Shown here one piece after another: positions 9,121 to 17,641 of a DNA stretch of 64,000 nucleotides. Position 1 is the first letter of the stretch; the number at the start of each line of letters is the position of its first letter. The stretch lies in NCBI RefSeq assembly GCF_947169445.1, contig NZ_CAMVPU010000020.1, positions 1-64,000 of the forward strand, in the 5' to 3' direction. The position numbers and the translations under genes are program-made. The DNA is from an uncultured Butyrivibrio sp. (lineage in GTDB: Bacteria; Bacillota; Clostridia; Lachnospirales; Lachnospiraceae). The notes beneath the pieces are model-generated. The model did not search any database. It saw only the letters and a program-made list of their open reading frames with translations, and was not told the origin of the DNA.

Positions 9121-9789
9121 TCAAACTCTTCTAATAAGAATCGCGTTTTTAACGTGTTCAATCTGTCTTATCTCATCAACAAGCTCCTCAGGGGGCTTAC
9201 CATCAAGTTCTATGGTCATGATAGCATCTCCGCCCTTTTCCTGTCTTGATAGATGAAAATTTGAAATATTCAGCTCAGCATGTTCAAAATGCATCATGTG
9301 GGTAACGTTTGCTATTACCCCCGGCTTATCCTCATGCATCACCAGAATGGTGTTGTTATCACCATTGAATTCCACATTCATACCATTTATCTGGTTAACC
9401 AGAATATTCCCGCCACCAATGCTGGCTCCCAGCATAGTTCCTTCTGTTCCGTCCTCAAGAACAAAATGAATTCTGGCTGTATTAGGATGCGCATCCTTAA
9501 TATTCTCTTTTACAAAAGAATAATCAATTTTTCTCTCATCAGCTATCGTAAGAGCGTCTCTAATCTCCGGTGAATAGCTATTATATCCCATGATTCCGGC
9601 AAGAAGTGCCCTGTCCGTTCCATGGCCCTTGTAAGTTTGGGCAAAAGAACCTGACAGAGTAATCTCAACCTTTTTAAGAGGTCTGTCATCTATAAGCTTA
9701 TTCACCACTCTCCCAAGTCTTACTGCTCCTGCAGTATGGGAACTTGAAGGTCCTATCATTATCGGACCGATAATATCAAATACATTCAT
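9121..9789 (-). CDS. sdaAB: L-serine dehydratase, iron-sulfur dependent, beta subunit
   Basis: 222 aa. The N-terminal domain starts MNVFDIIGPIMIGPSSSHTA, the highly conserved beta-subunit signature, and the C-terminal ACT domain (from about residue 148, ILVMHEDKPGVIANVTHMMH) probably binds serine. It forms the enzyme with SdaAA, encoded next in the operon. Its start overlaps the end of the upstream HAD gene by 14 bases, pointing to translational coupling of the three genes. Confidence 0.95.
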   Translation of the reverse strand: MNVFDIIGPIMIGPSSSHTAGAVRLGRVVNKLIDDRPLKKVEITLSGSFAQTYKGHGTDRALLAGIMGYNSYSPEIRDALTIADERKIDYSFVKENIKDAHPNTARIHFVLEDGTEGTMLGASIGGGNILVNQINGMNVEFNGDNNTILVMHEDKPGVIANVTHMMHFEHAELNISNFHLSRQEKGGDAIMTIELDGKPPEELVDEIRQIEHVKNAILIRRV

Positions 9790-10552
9790 AAAAAGTGCCT
9801 CTATGCGGTTGATACTTATTTAATACATCTAATACCTGGCATAGATTGTCAATTTCAATATCAATCTTAACGCCAAGGTCATTCACAATCTTCTTTGGAT
9901 TGTACCAGCAGCTTATAAGTCCTGCATTATTGGCGCCTCTCATGTCACTGGTAAGAGAATCTCCAACCATCAGAATTTCAGAAGGCTTAATCTCGCCAAG
10001 AAACTCACCTCGAAGACTAGCTTCATTAGCTTCAAGCCATTTATTAACTTCTATAAAAGCCGCATCAAAAAACTCTATTGCCGGTTTCTCAAAGCCTATC
10101 TCCTCAGATATAAAAGACAGATCAAAAAGCTTGTCAAATCCGGAATTTTTAAGCTTACCTGTCTGAGCCTTCTTAGTTCCATTGGAAGCCATGCACTGCA
10201 GGTATTTTCCTTTAAGTCCCTTCACCAGTTCATAAGAATTATCCCTAAAGCAGATAGTTTCTCCAAGAAGTTCCTGATATCTGTCGTTAAAAGCTGCAGC
10301 GATATCAATCCTTAAGCCATACAGCCCAAAAAACTCCCTGAACCTTCCCTCCAGTACTTCCTGCTTGTCCATCTCGCCTCTTTCAAGCATCTGCCAGCGG
10401 CGTCTGTTCAGCTTCATATATTCTGCAAGCATCTCATCTGATAATTCACCCAGGCCGAACTCTCTAAAATCTGTTGTGAGGGCCTCTTTTTCCGCCACAT
10501 CAAAATCCAAAAGTGTATTATCCAGATCCCAAAATACTGCTCTTATCATCAA
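9776..10552 (-). CDS. HAD superfamily hydrolase (YjjG-like phosphatase)
   Basis: 258 aa of the HAD subfamily I. Motif I is FWDLDNTLLDFD at the N-terminus, motif II is the ASNGTKKAQ block, motif III includes the Lys of GFEKP, and motif IV is MVGDSLTSDMRGA. Members dephosphorylate nucleotides or small phosphoesters. The cap is alpha-helical. An AAGGAG site is 7 bases before the ATG. The coding end overlaps sdaAB, so it is first in the HAD-sdaAB-sdaAA operon. Its exact substrate is unknown; a house-cleaning phosphatase is the likeliest role. Confidence 0.85.
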   Translation of the reverse strand: MMIRAVFWDLDNTLLDFDVAEKEALTTDFREFGLGELSDEMLAEYMKLNRRRWQMLERGEMDKQEVLEGRFREFFGLYGLRIDIAAAFNDRYQELLGETICFRDNSYELVKGLKGKYLQCMASNGTKKAQTGKLKNSGFDKLFDLSFISEEIGFEKPAIEFFDAAFIEVNKWLEANEASLRGEFLGEIKPSEILMVGDSLTSDMRGANNAGLISCWYNPKKIVNDLGVKIDIEIDNLCQVLDVLNKYQPHRGTFYECI

Positions 10553-10667
10553 AAACTCCTTACTAAAGGCCTAACTATTACCGATTCAAAAATATCCAAA
10601 ACATTTTAAGACATTTTTAGACATAATAATCAGTGTACAATATTTTCTCATGTTTTATCAAGACAAA

Positions 10668-11084
10668 TCATTTATACACATCATAATAAGGAACAACCAG
10701 GTTTTCTCCGGCCCTTATCATATTAGTATCATCCAGATTGTTAATGCTGGCTATTTCCTTAACGTAACTTCCAAAATCATCATATTCTTCTTCATCAAAA
10801 AAACTACCCGCAATTGATGAAACACTGTCCCCAACATGAACTGTTACTACCTTATAATATTTGCACTTTGGAATATACTCATCATTTTGTGCCTCCAACG
10901 GAAGAGTATTTCTGAAAAATAAAATCACAAATACTATAATGGCGATCAAAAAAGCTATTGTCATCTTCTGTCGCCTTACAATTCTTAGTCTTCTCTTCTT
11001 GTTCTCATAAATTCTAAGCTCACTCTTTGATAAAAATCTTGGATCATTATACAGTTTCGCTGCTTCCATCAATGCTTTTGTCAT
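10668..11084 (-). CDS. LysM-domain membrane protein (YneA-like)
   Basis: 138 aa: a basic cytoplasmic segment, one membrane helix (about 41-58, IAFLIAIIVFVILFF), then an outside LysM domain (VTVHVGDSVSSIAGSFF to MIRAGENLVVPYYD) that should bind peptidoglycan. The architecture resembles the SOS division inhibitor YneA, but no lexA neighbour and no clear LexA box were seen, and LysM single-pass proteins are common. Ribosome site GGAGG precedes the ATG and sits directly after the hairpin at 11096-11169. Confidence 0.7.
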   Translation of the reverse strand: MTKALMEAAKLYNDPRFLSKSELRIYENKKRRLRIVRRQKMTIAFLIAIIVFVILFFRNTLPLEAQNDEYIPKCKYYKVVTVHVGDSVSSIAGSFFDEEEYDDFGSYVKEIASINNLDDTNMIRAGENLVVPYYDVYK

Positions 11085-11095
11085 ATCAAACCTCC

Positions 11096-11169
11096 AAAAA
11101 GAAAACCACCATACATGTCAGATACCATCTGTACTTTTCGTACAAGTATATCTTGCCACATATGGTGGT
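11096..11169 (-). terminator. Long hairpin between rho and the LysM gene
   Basis: The minus-strand arms ACCACCATA and TATGGTGGT enclose an inner GTAC-N5-GTAC stem and are followed by TTTTCTTTTT. It is well placed to end rho transcription. Because the U-rich tail runs straight into the LysM ribosome site, it could also attenuate read-through into the LysM gene. Confidence 0.6.
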
Positions 11170-11204
11170 CATTATTTCGGACAGCTCAATAGTGCTTATT
11201 TACT

Positions 11205-11227
11205 GCATTTTCTGTCTGAACAGTAAC
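11205..11227. repeat. TTCTGTCTGAACAGTAAC element, copy 2
   Basis: Second copy of the 18-base string seen near 5196-5213, again just beyond a minus-strand stop codon (rho). Here the palindromic half GAACAGT is not completed. Confidence 0.45.
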
Positions 11228-11240
11228 CATTTTCTCAAAA

Positions 11241-12722
11241 TTAATAGCGAATCTGTTTTTCTACCATTCTTACAAACTCGATGTTATTTCTTGTCTTGGA
11301 GAACATGTTAATGCACTGATCAACAGCCTCGTCAGCCTTCATGCCGTTAAAGCCCTTTCTAAGGCCATTAATAGCTGCAAGCTCTTCGCTTGTAAGAAGA
11401 AGATCCTCACGTCTTGTGCTGGACTTAGGAATATTGATAGCAGGGAAGATTCTCTTTTCCTGAAGCTTTCTGTCGAGAACCATTTCCATGTTACCTGTTC
11501 CCTTGAATTCCTCGTAAATAACGTCATCCATCTTGGAACCTGTCTCAATAAGAGCAGTTGCAAGAATTGTAAGGCTTCCGCCCTCTCTCATATTTCTTGC
11601 AGCACCAAAGAATTTCTTAGGCATATGAAGAGCTGCAGGATCAAGACCACCTGAAAGTGTTCTTCCTGAAGGAGGAACAACAATGTTATAAGCACGTGTA
11701 AGTCTTGTAATAGAGTCGAGAAGGATTACAACATCCTTTCCATGCTCTACAAGTCTCTTTGCACGCTCCATAACCATCTCTGCTACTCTCTTGTGATGCT
11801 CAGGAAGCTCATCAAAGGTTGAATAAATAACTTCTGCATTAGGACCTTCAATTGACTCCTTAATATCTGTTACTTCCTCAGGTCTCTCATCAATAAGAAG
11901 AATGATAAGATGAATGTCACCGTTGTTCTTCAAAATTGACTTTGCTACTTCCTTAAGAAGTGTTGTCTTACCAGCCTTAGGAGGAGATACGATCATCCCT
12001 CTCTGTCCCTTACCGATTGGGCTGATAAGATCCATAATTCTCATAGCTACAGAGCAACCTGGCTGCTCAAGCTTAATCTTGGAATTAGGGAAAATAGGTG
12101 TCATGTTCTCAAAATTCCATCTTCCAAGAGCAACTTCAGGCTTATAGCCGTTAATAGTCTCTATATATGAAAGAGCCGCAAACTTATCTGTCTCCTTCTT
12201 GGCTCTGCATTTACCCTTTAAGATATCTCCTGTCTTAAGGTTATATCTTCTGATCATGCTAGGTGCAACATATACATCATTTTCACCGGGAAGGTAATTC
12301 TCACATCTGATGAATCCATATCCATCAGCCATTACCTCGAGAATTCCATGAGCATCATCACCATCTGCAAACTCTTCTGCCTCATCTCTTGTAGCACTGG
12401 TCTCAGCAGTTTTCTCTGCCTTTACAACCTTTGTGCTCTTTTCAGCAGGCTCAGCAGTTCTGTTTTCTGCGTTGTTTTTAACTACAATGCTCTTTCTATG
12501 AGAAGGACGAGCCTTTTCCTCGCTCTTTCCTCTGCTCTCTTTCTTCTCTTCCTTGGCAGCCTCTGTCTTAGCTCCGGCTTCCTGCTGATCCATTTCGCAC
12601 ATAAGATCAATGATCTCAGACTTCTTTAACGAAGTTGCGCCTTTAATTCCACGTTTTTTCGCTATTTCGCGAAGGTCATTCAGCTTTAGTGTTTCGTACT
12701 TTTCTCTCAAATTAAACTCCAT
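11241..12722 (-). CDS. rho: Transcription termination factor Rho
   Basis: 493-aa hexameric RNA helicase that ends transcription at Rho-dependent sites. Rho_N domain at about 5-48 (LNDLREIAKKRGIKGATSLK), then a charged, presumably disordered insert (about 50-120, rich in Lys, Glu, Ala), the cold-shock-like RNA-binding domain (about 125-190), and the RecA-type ATPase: Walker A PPKAGKTTLL near 249, Walker B VVILLDSITRLTRAYN, and the Q/R-loop region ending in IFPAINIPKSSTRREDLL. The insert is typical of Rho from several Gram-positive lineages. The 5' region is AT-rich. The gene is complete. Confidence 0.97.
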   Translation of the reverse strand: MEFNLREKYETLKLNDLREIAKKRGIKGATSLKKSEIIDLMCEMDQQEAGAKTEAAKEEKKESRGKSEEKARPSHRKSIVVKNNAENRTAEPAEKSTKVVKAEKTAETSATRDEAEEFADGDDAHGILEVMADGYGFIRCENYLPGENDVYVAPSMIRRYNLKTGDILKGKCRAKKETDKFAALSYIETINGYKPEVALGRWNFENMTPIFPNSKIKLEQPGCSVAMRIMDLISPIGKGQRGMIVSPPKAGKTTLLKEVAKSILKNNGDIHLIILLIDERPEEVTDIKESIEGPNAEVIYSTFDELPEHHKRVAEMVMERAKRLVEHGKDVVILLDSITRLTRAYNIVVPPSGRTLSGGLDPAALHMPKKFFGAARNMREGGSLTILATALIETGSKMDDVIYEEFKGTGNMEMVLDRKLQEKRIFPAINIPKSSTRREDLLLTSEELAAINGLRKGFNGMKADEAVDQCINMFSKTRNNIEFVRMVEKQIRY

Positions 12723-13075
12723 TTCTGTGTCAGTGACACCATAAAAAACAATTAAACTATTTCAATTTCTAGTATCAATGGGATTGATAAACGACCGCAT
12801 CCAAAATGCATTTGTTTAAGAATTACAAAGTCAATGTTTCTTTTACGTGTAATAACATACACCATCTTTTTTTAAAAATCAAGTGAAAATTATGTGAAAT
12901 ATATTGCGAAAAAAAGTTAATCTTTTTCGCTATTTATCTAAAGTTATGAACAAAAGCTTGCATTTCTAATAAAAAAGTTGCATGTAAAATGGACTTGCGG
13001 TACGATATTTTCCGTCACTAATTGCAAGCAATCTTTTTTAATTAAAAGCATTTAGTGCATATAAGGAGAATAATC
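12723..13075. other. Divergent promoter region, rho / MATE
   Basis: A 353-bp AT-rich gap between divergent genes, with no coding frame. It holds the MATE promoter at 12978-13006 and a possible hairpin near 12905-12930 (GCGAAAAA arms). A possible rho promoter reads TTGATT, 17 bases, TATGTT on the minus strand. Confidence 0.5.
12978..13006 (+). promoter_or_regulatory. Likely sigma-A promoter of the MATE gene
   Basis: TTGCAT, 17 bases, TACGAT, located 70 bp upstream of the start codon. The match to consensus is moderate, with ideal spacing. Confidence 0.45.
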
Positions 13076-14443
13076 ATGGCAAATGCATTAGGAAAAAAAT
13101 ACGCCAAGGACATGACTGTTGGTACCCCCACAAGTCTTATTCTGGCTTTTATGCTCCCAATGATGATGGGAAATATTTTTCAGCAATTTTATAATATAGT
13201 AGATACTATTATCGCCGGCAGATTCATTGACGCGAAGGCTCTTGCCGCCGTTGGATCAACCGGTCATGTTACTAATCTTTTCTTTGCTTTAGGAAACGGT
13301 CTTGCTACCGGTATTGGTATTGTAGTCTCACAGTTTTTTGGCGCCGGTGATATGAAGAAGGTAAAAAAAGTCATTACTAACGCCCTTGTGATAGTAAGTG
13401 CCACATCAATGTTTGTTGGACTTTTAGGTTTTGCATTTTCAAAGCCTGTTCTTGCATATATTATGAAGACTCCCGAAGACATTCTTGATAACGCGATCAT
13501 TTACATGTCCATCATTTGTATCGGCTTTATCGGAACAGCTCTATATAATACAATTTCCTATATAATGCGTGGTATCGGAGATTCACAGACACCTCTGTAT
13601 TTTCTTATAGCCTCCAGCTTTTTAAATGTAGCTATGGATCTTTTATTTGTTATAGCTTTTGATATGGGGGTTGCAGGACTGGCTGTTGCGACTGTTACTG
13701 CACAGGCTTTATCCGCATTTGGATCAATCCTTTTTGCGTTCCTTAAAAATCCTGTGTTCAAAATAGACAAATCCGACTGGAAACTTGATGCTCAGATAAT
13801 CACAACCTGCTATAAGATTGGTGGATCCATGGCTCTACAGAGTGGTCTTGTTGCCATGTCCTTCGTAATATTGCAGCGAGTAATCAACTCCTTTGATTCC
13901 ATAGTCGTTGCAGCCTTTACTACTACCAGCAAGATTGAGAACCTGGTGAACATGCAGTTTAAAGCTCTTCAGGACTCTCTTTCAACCTTTACCGGTCAGA
14001 ACATCGGTGCCAGAAAAGGAGAAAGAGTTAAAAAAGGCTTTAAAAATGGCATGACCATGATGGTAATTTATGCAATAGCAATGATAGCAATAATGGGACT
14101 CTTTGGAGATTTCTTTGTAAAGATCTTCATAGACAGTTCAGAAACAGAGATCATTCAATATGGTTCAAGAGCTATGCGAATCTTATCCTACTTCTACTTA
14201 CCTCTTGGAACCATCTACGTATGCCGCGGAATCTTAAATGGTGCCGGCGATGCCAAATTCCCTGTTATTTCAGGCGCCTCCGAAATGATAGGACGAATCG
14301 TATTTCCTGCATTCCTATGCTCAATTCCATTCATCGGAGCCTGGGGCCTTTGGATTTCAACCGGCATCACCTGGACAATCGTGGGCGTAACAGCCTTCAT
14401 CCGCTTCAACATGAAGGACTGGAGGAAGGGCCTCACCATGTGA
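13076..14443 (+). CDS. MATE family efflux transporter
   Basis: 455 aa with 12 predicted membrane helices in two pseudo-repeats. Opens with PTSLILAFMLPMMMGNIFQQ and contains AGRFIDAKALAAVGSTG, a typical MATE N-lobe. MATE pumps export cationic drugs or metabolites in exchange for Na+ or H+. The start chosen is the ATG at 13076 with AAGGAG seven bases before it; an in-frame GTG 21 bases upstream lacks a site. It converges with the ABC-F gene at 14462. The substrate cannot be told from sequence. Confidence 0.9.
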   Translation: MANALGKKYAKDMTVGTPTSLILAFMLPMMMGNIFQQFYNIVDTIIAGRFIDAKALAAVGSTGHVTNLFFALGNGLATGIGIVVSQFFGAGDMKKVKKVITNALVIVSATSMFVGLLGFAFSKPVLAYIMKTPEDILDNAIIYMSIICIGFIGTALYNTISYIMRGIGDSQTPLYFLIASSFLNVAMDLLFVIAFDMGVAGLAVATVTAQALSAFGSILFAFLKNPVFKIDKSDWKLDAQIITTCYKIGGSMALQSGLVAMSFVILQRVINSFDSIVVAAFTTTSKIENLVNMQFKALQDSLSTFTGQNIGARKGERVKKGFKNGMTMMVIYAIAMIAIMGLFGDFFVKIFIDSSETEIIQYGSRAMRILSYFYLPLGTIYVCRGILNGAGDAKFPVISGASEMIGRIVFPAFLCSIPFIGAWGLWISTGITWTIVGVTAFIRFNMKDWRKGLTM

Positions 14444-14461
14444 TGAGCGCTTATCCCACGC

Positions 14462-16021
14462 TCACACCCTGGTGGTCCACTTTGTGCAGTCCATCACCTT
14501 GGCACCAAGACTTTCGTAGAAGTCTGGCTCATGACATACCATGATGATGCTACCCTTGTACTCCTTGAGTGCACGAAGAAGCTCTGCCTTGGCGTCCACA
14601 TCAAGGTGGTTTGTAGGCTCATCAAGAACCAGCAGATTGGACTCACGGTTTATAAGCTTGCACAGGCGAACCTTGGCCTGCTCTCCACCGGATAAAACCT
14701 TACACTTACTCTCAATGTGCTTGGTGGTAAGGCCGCACTTTGCAAGGGCTGAACGCACCTCGTACTGGGAAAAGCCAGGGAATTCCTTCCAGATTTCCTC
14801 CATACAGGTAGTTTCTATATCAGGAGACATTTCCTGTTCAAAGTAACCTATTTCAACATTTTCACCCTGCTCAACACTTCCGCTTAAAGCCGGGATAAGC
14901 CCAAGAATACTCTTTAAAAGAGTTGTCTTTCCTATTCCGTTAGCTCCGGTAAGGACAATCTTGGAGCCACGTTCCATAACAATGTTAAGTGGTGATGAAA
15001 GCGGCTCATCATAGCCAATAACAAGGTCTTTAGTTTCAAATAAGACCTTTCCCGGAGTACGGGCAGTCTTAAAGTTAAATTCCGGCTTTGGTTTTTCCTG
15101 AATTTTCTCAATAATATCCATGTTATCAAGCTTCTTCTGACGAGCCATAGCCATGTTCCTGGTGGCAACTCTTGCCTTGTTTCTGGCAACGAAGTCCTTA
15201 AGATCTGCAATCTCCTGCTGCTGTCTGTTATAAGCAGCCTCTCTCTGAGCTTTTTTCATCTCGTAGACTTCCATAAACTTGTCATAATCACCAACATAAC
15301 GATCAAGACTGTGAGTCTGTCCATCCATGTGATAGATGAGATTCACAACGCTGTTCAGGAAAGGAATATCATGTGAGATCAGAATAAATGCATTATCATA
15401 TTCCTGAAGATATCTTGTAAGCCATACAATATGCTCCGCATCAAGATAATTCGTCGGCTCATCAAGCAGCAATATATCCGGCTTTTCCAAAAGAAGCTTA
15501 CCAAGAAGGATCTTGGTTCTCTGTCCGCCGGACAATTCTGTTACATCACGATTCAGTCCCAGCTCAAGAAATCCCAATGCCCTTGAAACTTCTTCTATCT
15601 TGGAATCAATAAGATAAAAATCTCTGTTTGTCAAAAGATCCTGAATCGTTCCAAGTTCTTCCATAAGGCTCTCTAAAGTAGCCTCATCAGCCTCTCCCAT
15701 GGCATCACAGATTTCATTCATTCTTGTTTCCATAGCGTAAAGAGGTTCATATGCAGAAGCCAGTACGTCTCTTATAGTCATTCCGGCCTTTAAAACCGCA
15801 TGCTGATCAAGATATCCTACCTTAACATTTTTGGCCCACTCTATCTTGCCTGCATCAGGCATAAGTTTGCCAATAATAATGTTCATAAAAGTGGACTTGC
15901 CTTCGCCGTTTGCTCCGACAAGTCCGATATGCTCACCCTTTAAAAGTCTAAAGGAGACATCATCAAAAATAGCTCTGTCTCCAAAGCCGTGTGTCAAATG
16001 TTCAACATTTAAAATACTCAT
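14462..16021 (-). CDS. ABC-F family ATPase
   Basis: 519 aa with two ABC ATPase domains and no membrane helices. Domain 1 has GANGEGKST (near 36), LSGGQRTK and LLLDEPTNYLD; domain 2 has GANGIGKTT (near 362), LSGGEQAKVRL and LLVLDEPTNHLD. Between them is a charged linker (about 235-310) of the type that reaches into the ribosomal P/E site. ABC-F proteins act on ribosomes in translation or antibiotic protection. The short linker and overall layout look like the housekeeping YbiT/Uup-type group rather than a dedicated resistance gene. It is the last gene of the minus-strand block. Confidence 0.9.
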   Translation of the reverse strand: MSILNVEHLTHGFGDRAIFDDVSFRLLKGEHIGLVGANGEGKSTFMNIIIGKLMPDAGKIEWAKNVKVGYLDQHAVLKAGMTIRDVLASAYEPLYAMETRMNEICDAMGEADEATLESLMEELGTIQDLLTNRDFYLIDSKIEEVSRALGFLELGLNRDVTELSGGQRTKILLGKLLLEKPDILLLDEPTNYLDAEHIVWLTRYLQEYDNAFILISHDIPFLNSVVNLIYHMDGQTHSLDRYVGDYDKFMEVYEMKKAQREAAYNRQQQEIADLKDFVARNKARVATRNMAMARQKKLDNMDIIEKIQEKPKPEFNFKTARTPGKVLFETKDLVIGYDEPLSSPLNIVMERGSKIVLTGANGIGKTTLLKSILGLIPALSGSVEQGENVEIGYFEQEMSPDIETTCMEEIWKEFPGFSQYEVRSALAKCGLTTKHIESKCKVLSGGEQAKVRLCKLINRESNLLVLDEPTNHLDVDAKAELLRALKEYKGSIIMVCHEPDFYESLGAKVMDCTKWTTRV

Positions 16022-16067
16022 AAAACTCTCAATCTTTCTAATAATATCTAAAAACTTGCATTACTAT

Positions 16068-16952
16068 TTATCTAAGTTTTTCCCCTGTCATAGGATCATA
16101 ATTATAGTTTTGCTGCGTCTGCGCCATATCAAGAGGCTGGCCTGTAACAGGATCATAATTCATCTTGGGCGGAACATGATACACCACCTGACCTGAAGTC
16201 TGATCAAGTTCAATAACTCCCTGACCTACAAGCTGTGATACAGCCGCCGCACCTGGATAACGTCCATCCGGAAAAATAGCTGTATCGGAAGCAGAAAGCT
16301 TCTTAACCTTTTTAACTGCATAAATTGTAATGAAGATTTCAAATACAAAGAATACTACAATTGCCAGTTCAAAATCAACTGAAAGACAAAAATCATAGAA
16401 ACCATGGATAAATACAGGGATCCATAATGCCTTCCTCAGATTCTTTTTGGTCCCGGCCTTATCACCAAGAGCTTCACATCTCTTGGCATATCCAAAGTAG
16501 CTTCCCATAAAAACAGCATCAATGGCATGCCCAGGCACAGCAAGTACCCCGCGCATAACTGCTGTGGTAATTGTCGCATCAGTAAGATAAAGAATATTCT
16601 CAAGTGCCGCAAAGCCCAAAGAAGCAAATACAGCATATACAACTGCATCAAAAGTATAATTAAATGCAGGGTGCTTCCAGGCAACCTTTTTAACTACCAG
16701 GTACTTGCCTGCCTCCTCAGCAAGGGCAACAACAAAAAAGTTCTCAAGGAAAACAAACAGATAGCTGTCCTGATACACAAAAACCGAAAGTACATTTTCC
16801 CCGATTGTTTCAAGAATAATGGCACTTATTGTAGTAAGGACGCCGCCAATAAAGATCTTAACCAAAAGTCCGATAGGTTCTTTTTCAACCTTATCTGCCT
16901 TATACACATAGAACATCAAAAAAATTGCCGGTATAACTGCTAAATAAACCAT
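16068..16952 (-). CDS. PrsW family intramembrane metalloprotease
   Basis: 294 aa with about eight membrane helices. The PrsW motifs are present: AEEAGKYLVVKK (near 82), a His/Asp pair in GHAIDAVFMGSYFGY (near 138), and IHGFYDF (near 185), which together bind zinc. PrsW cuts anti-sigma factors at site 1 in Bacillus. The C-terminal cytoplasmic tail has a repeated YDPxTGxxL motif (MNYDPVTGQPLD and YNYDPMTGEKLR), a short tandem repeat of unknown use. No anti-sigma gene lies beside it. Ribosome site AAGGAGTGG precedes the ATG. Confidence 0.8.
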   Translation of the reverse strand: MVYLAVIPAIFLMFYVYKADKVEKEPIGLLVKIFIGGVLTTISAIILETIGENVLSVFVYQDSYLFVFLENFFVVALAEEAGKYLVVKKVAWKHPAFNYTFDAVVYAVFASLGFAALENILYLTDATITTAVMRGVLAVPGHAIDAVFMGSYFGYAKRCEALGDKAGTKKNLRKALWIPVFIHGFYDFCLSVDFELAIVVFFVFEIFITIYAVKKVKKLSASDTAIFPDGRYPGAAAVSQLVGQGVIELDQTSGQVVYHVPPKMNYDPVTGQPLDMAQTQQNYNYDPMTGEKLR

Positions 16953-16978
16953 AACCCCACTCCTTCGTATACATATAT

Positions 16979-17641
16979 TTATATTTGAACAAACTCAATT
17001 TCATCGGAAAAGCTCTTTTTCCCGGAACATACCGTGATACAGTGTCCCTCATACTCATATCCGGTAAAATATATATCAGGCAGATTCATTCCTTCGAAAA
17101 AGACCTGATTATCATGTTCCTGATCTATATAAAGCTTTCTTGGATCCATGGAAAGGCCTTGCCCGTAGTACTTCATCACACTTTCCTTCATGGTCCATAG
17201 CCTGGTATAAAGAGTATTTTCCTCTTCCTCACTATTCGAACGATTTTTAATATACGTTATCTCATTCTCATTGTAAACAAAATTCACCAGCCTTGTGCCA
17301 AAAGTCTTTATTTTCTCCACGTCTATTCCAACAGCAGCATCAGAAAAAGCGCCCACTGCCAAGGTTCCTGAATGAGACAGATTAAACCTGTTGCCGTCAG
17401 CGCCCTTAATAAAAGGCTTGCCATTTTCTGCAAAGCTTATTTCATCAAAAGAAATCCCCCACTGACTAAGCCCATTTAATAATACAATACCTGCTCCAAG
17501 TGACAGATTTTTGCTATTTAATGGCCTAATAGTGTCTATCTTTTCCTTCCTGTATGAAGGCATTTTCTCATACCAAAGTCTGAAATTCTCAGGCTTCTCC
17601 AAAAAAGCAGTATTTACTCCCAGAACAAAATCAGATGTCAT
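16979..17641 (-). CDS. Sfp-type 4'-phosphopantetheinyl transferase
   Basis: 220 aa. Transfers phosphopantetheine from CoA to a serine of carrier proteins. The magnesium-binding motif AVGIDVEKI is near residue 105 and WTMKESVMKYYGQGL near 150, the two signatures of the Sfp family. The length fits the Sfp rather than the AcpS type, which suggests NRPS or PKS carriers, but none is in this window. The ATG at 17641 has GAGGA just upstream and lies inside the end of the previous gene, overlapping it by 11 bases, so expression is tied to the signalling genes upstream. Confidence 0.85.
   Translation of the reverse strand: MTSDFVLGVNTAFLEKPENFRLWYEKMPSYRKEKIDTIRPLNSKNLSLGAGIVLLNGLSQWGISFDEISFAENGKPFIKGADGNRFNLSHSGTLAVGAFSDAAVGIDVEKIKTFGTRLVNFVYNENEITYIKNRSNSEEEENTLYTRLWTMKESVMKYYGQGLSMDPRKLYIDQEHDNQVFFEGMNLPDIYFTGYEYEGHCITVCSGKKSFSDEIEFVQI

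Noticed and set aside
10668..11084. Possible YneA SOS division inhibitor
   Set aside because: LysM and single membrane helix fit, but there is no lexA neighbour and no LexA box; kept only as YneA-like.
16527..16943. 138-codon plus-strand frame opposite prsW
   Set aside because: No start signals and full overlap with a well supported gene.
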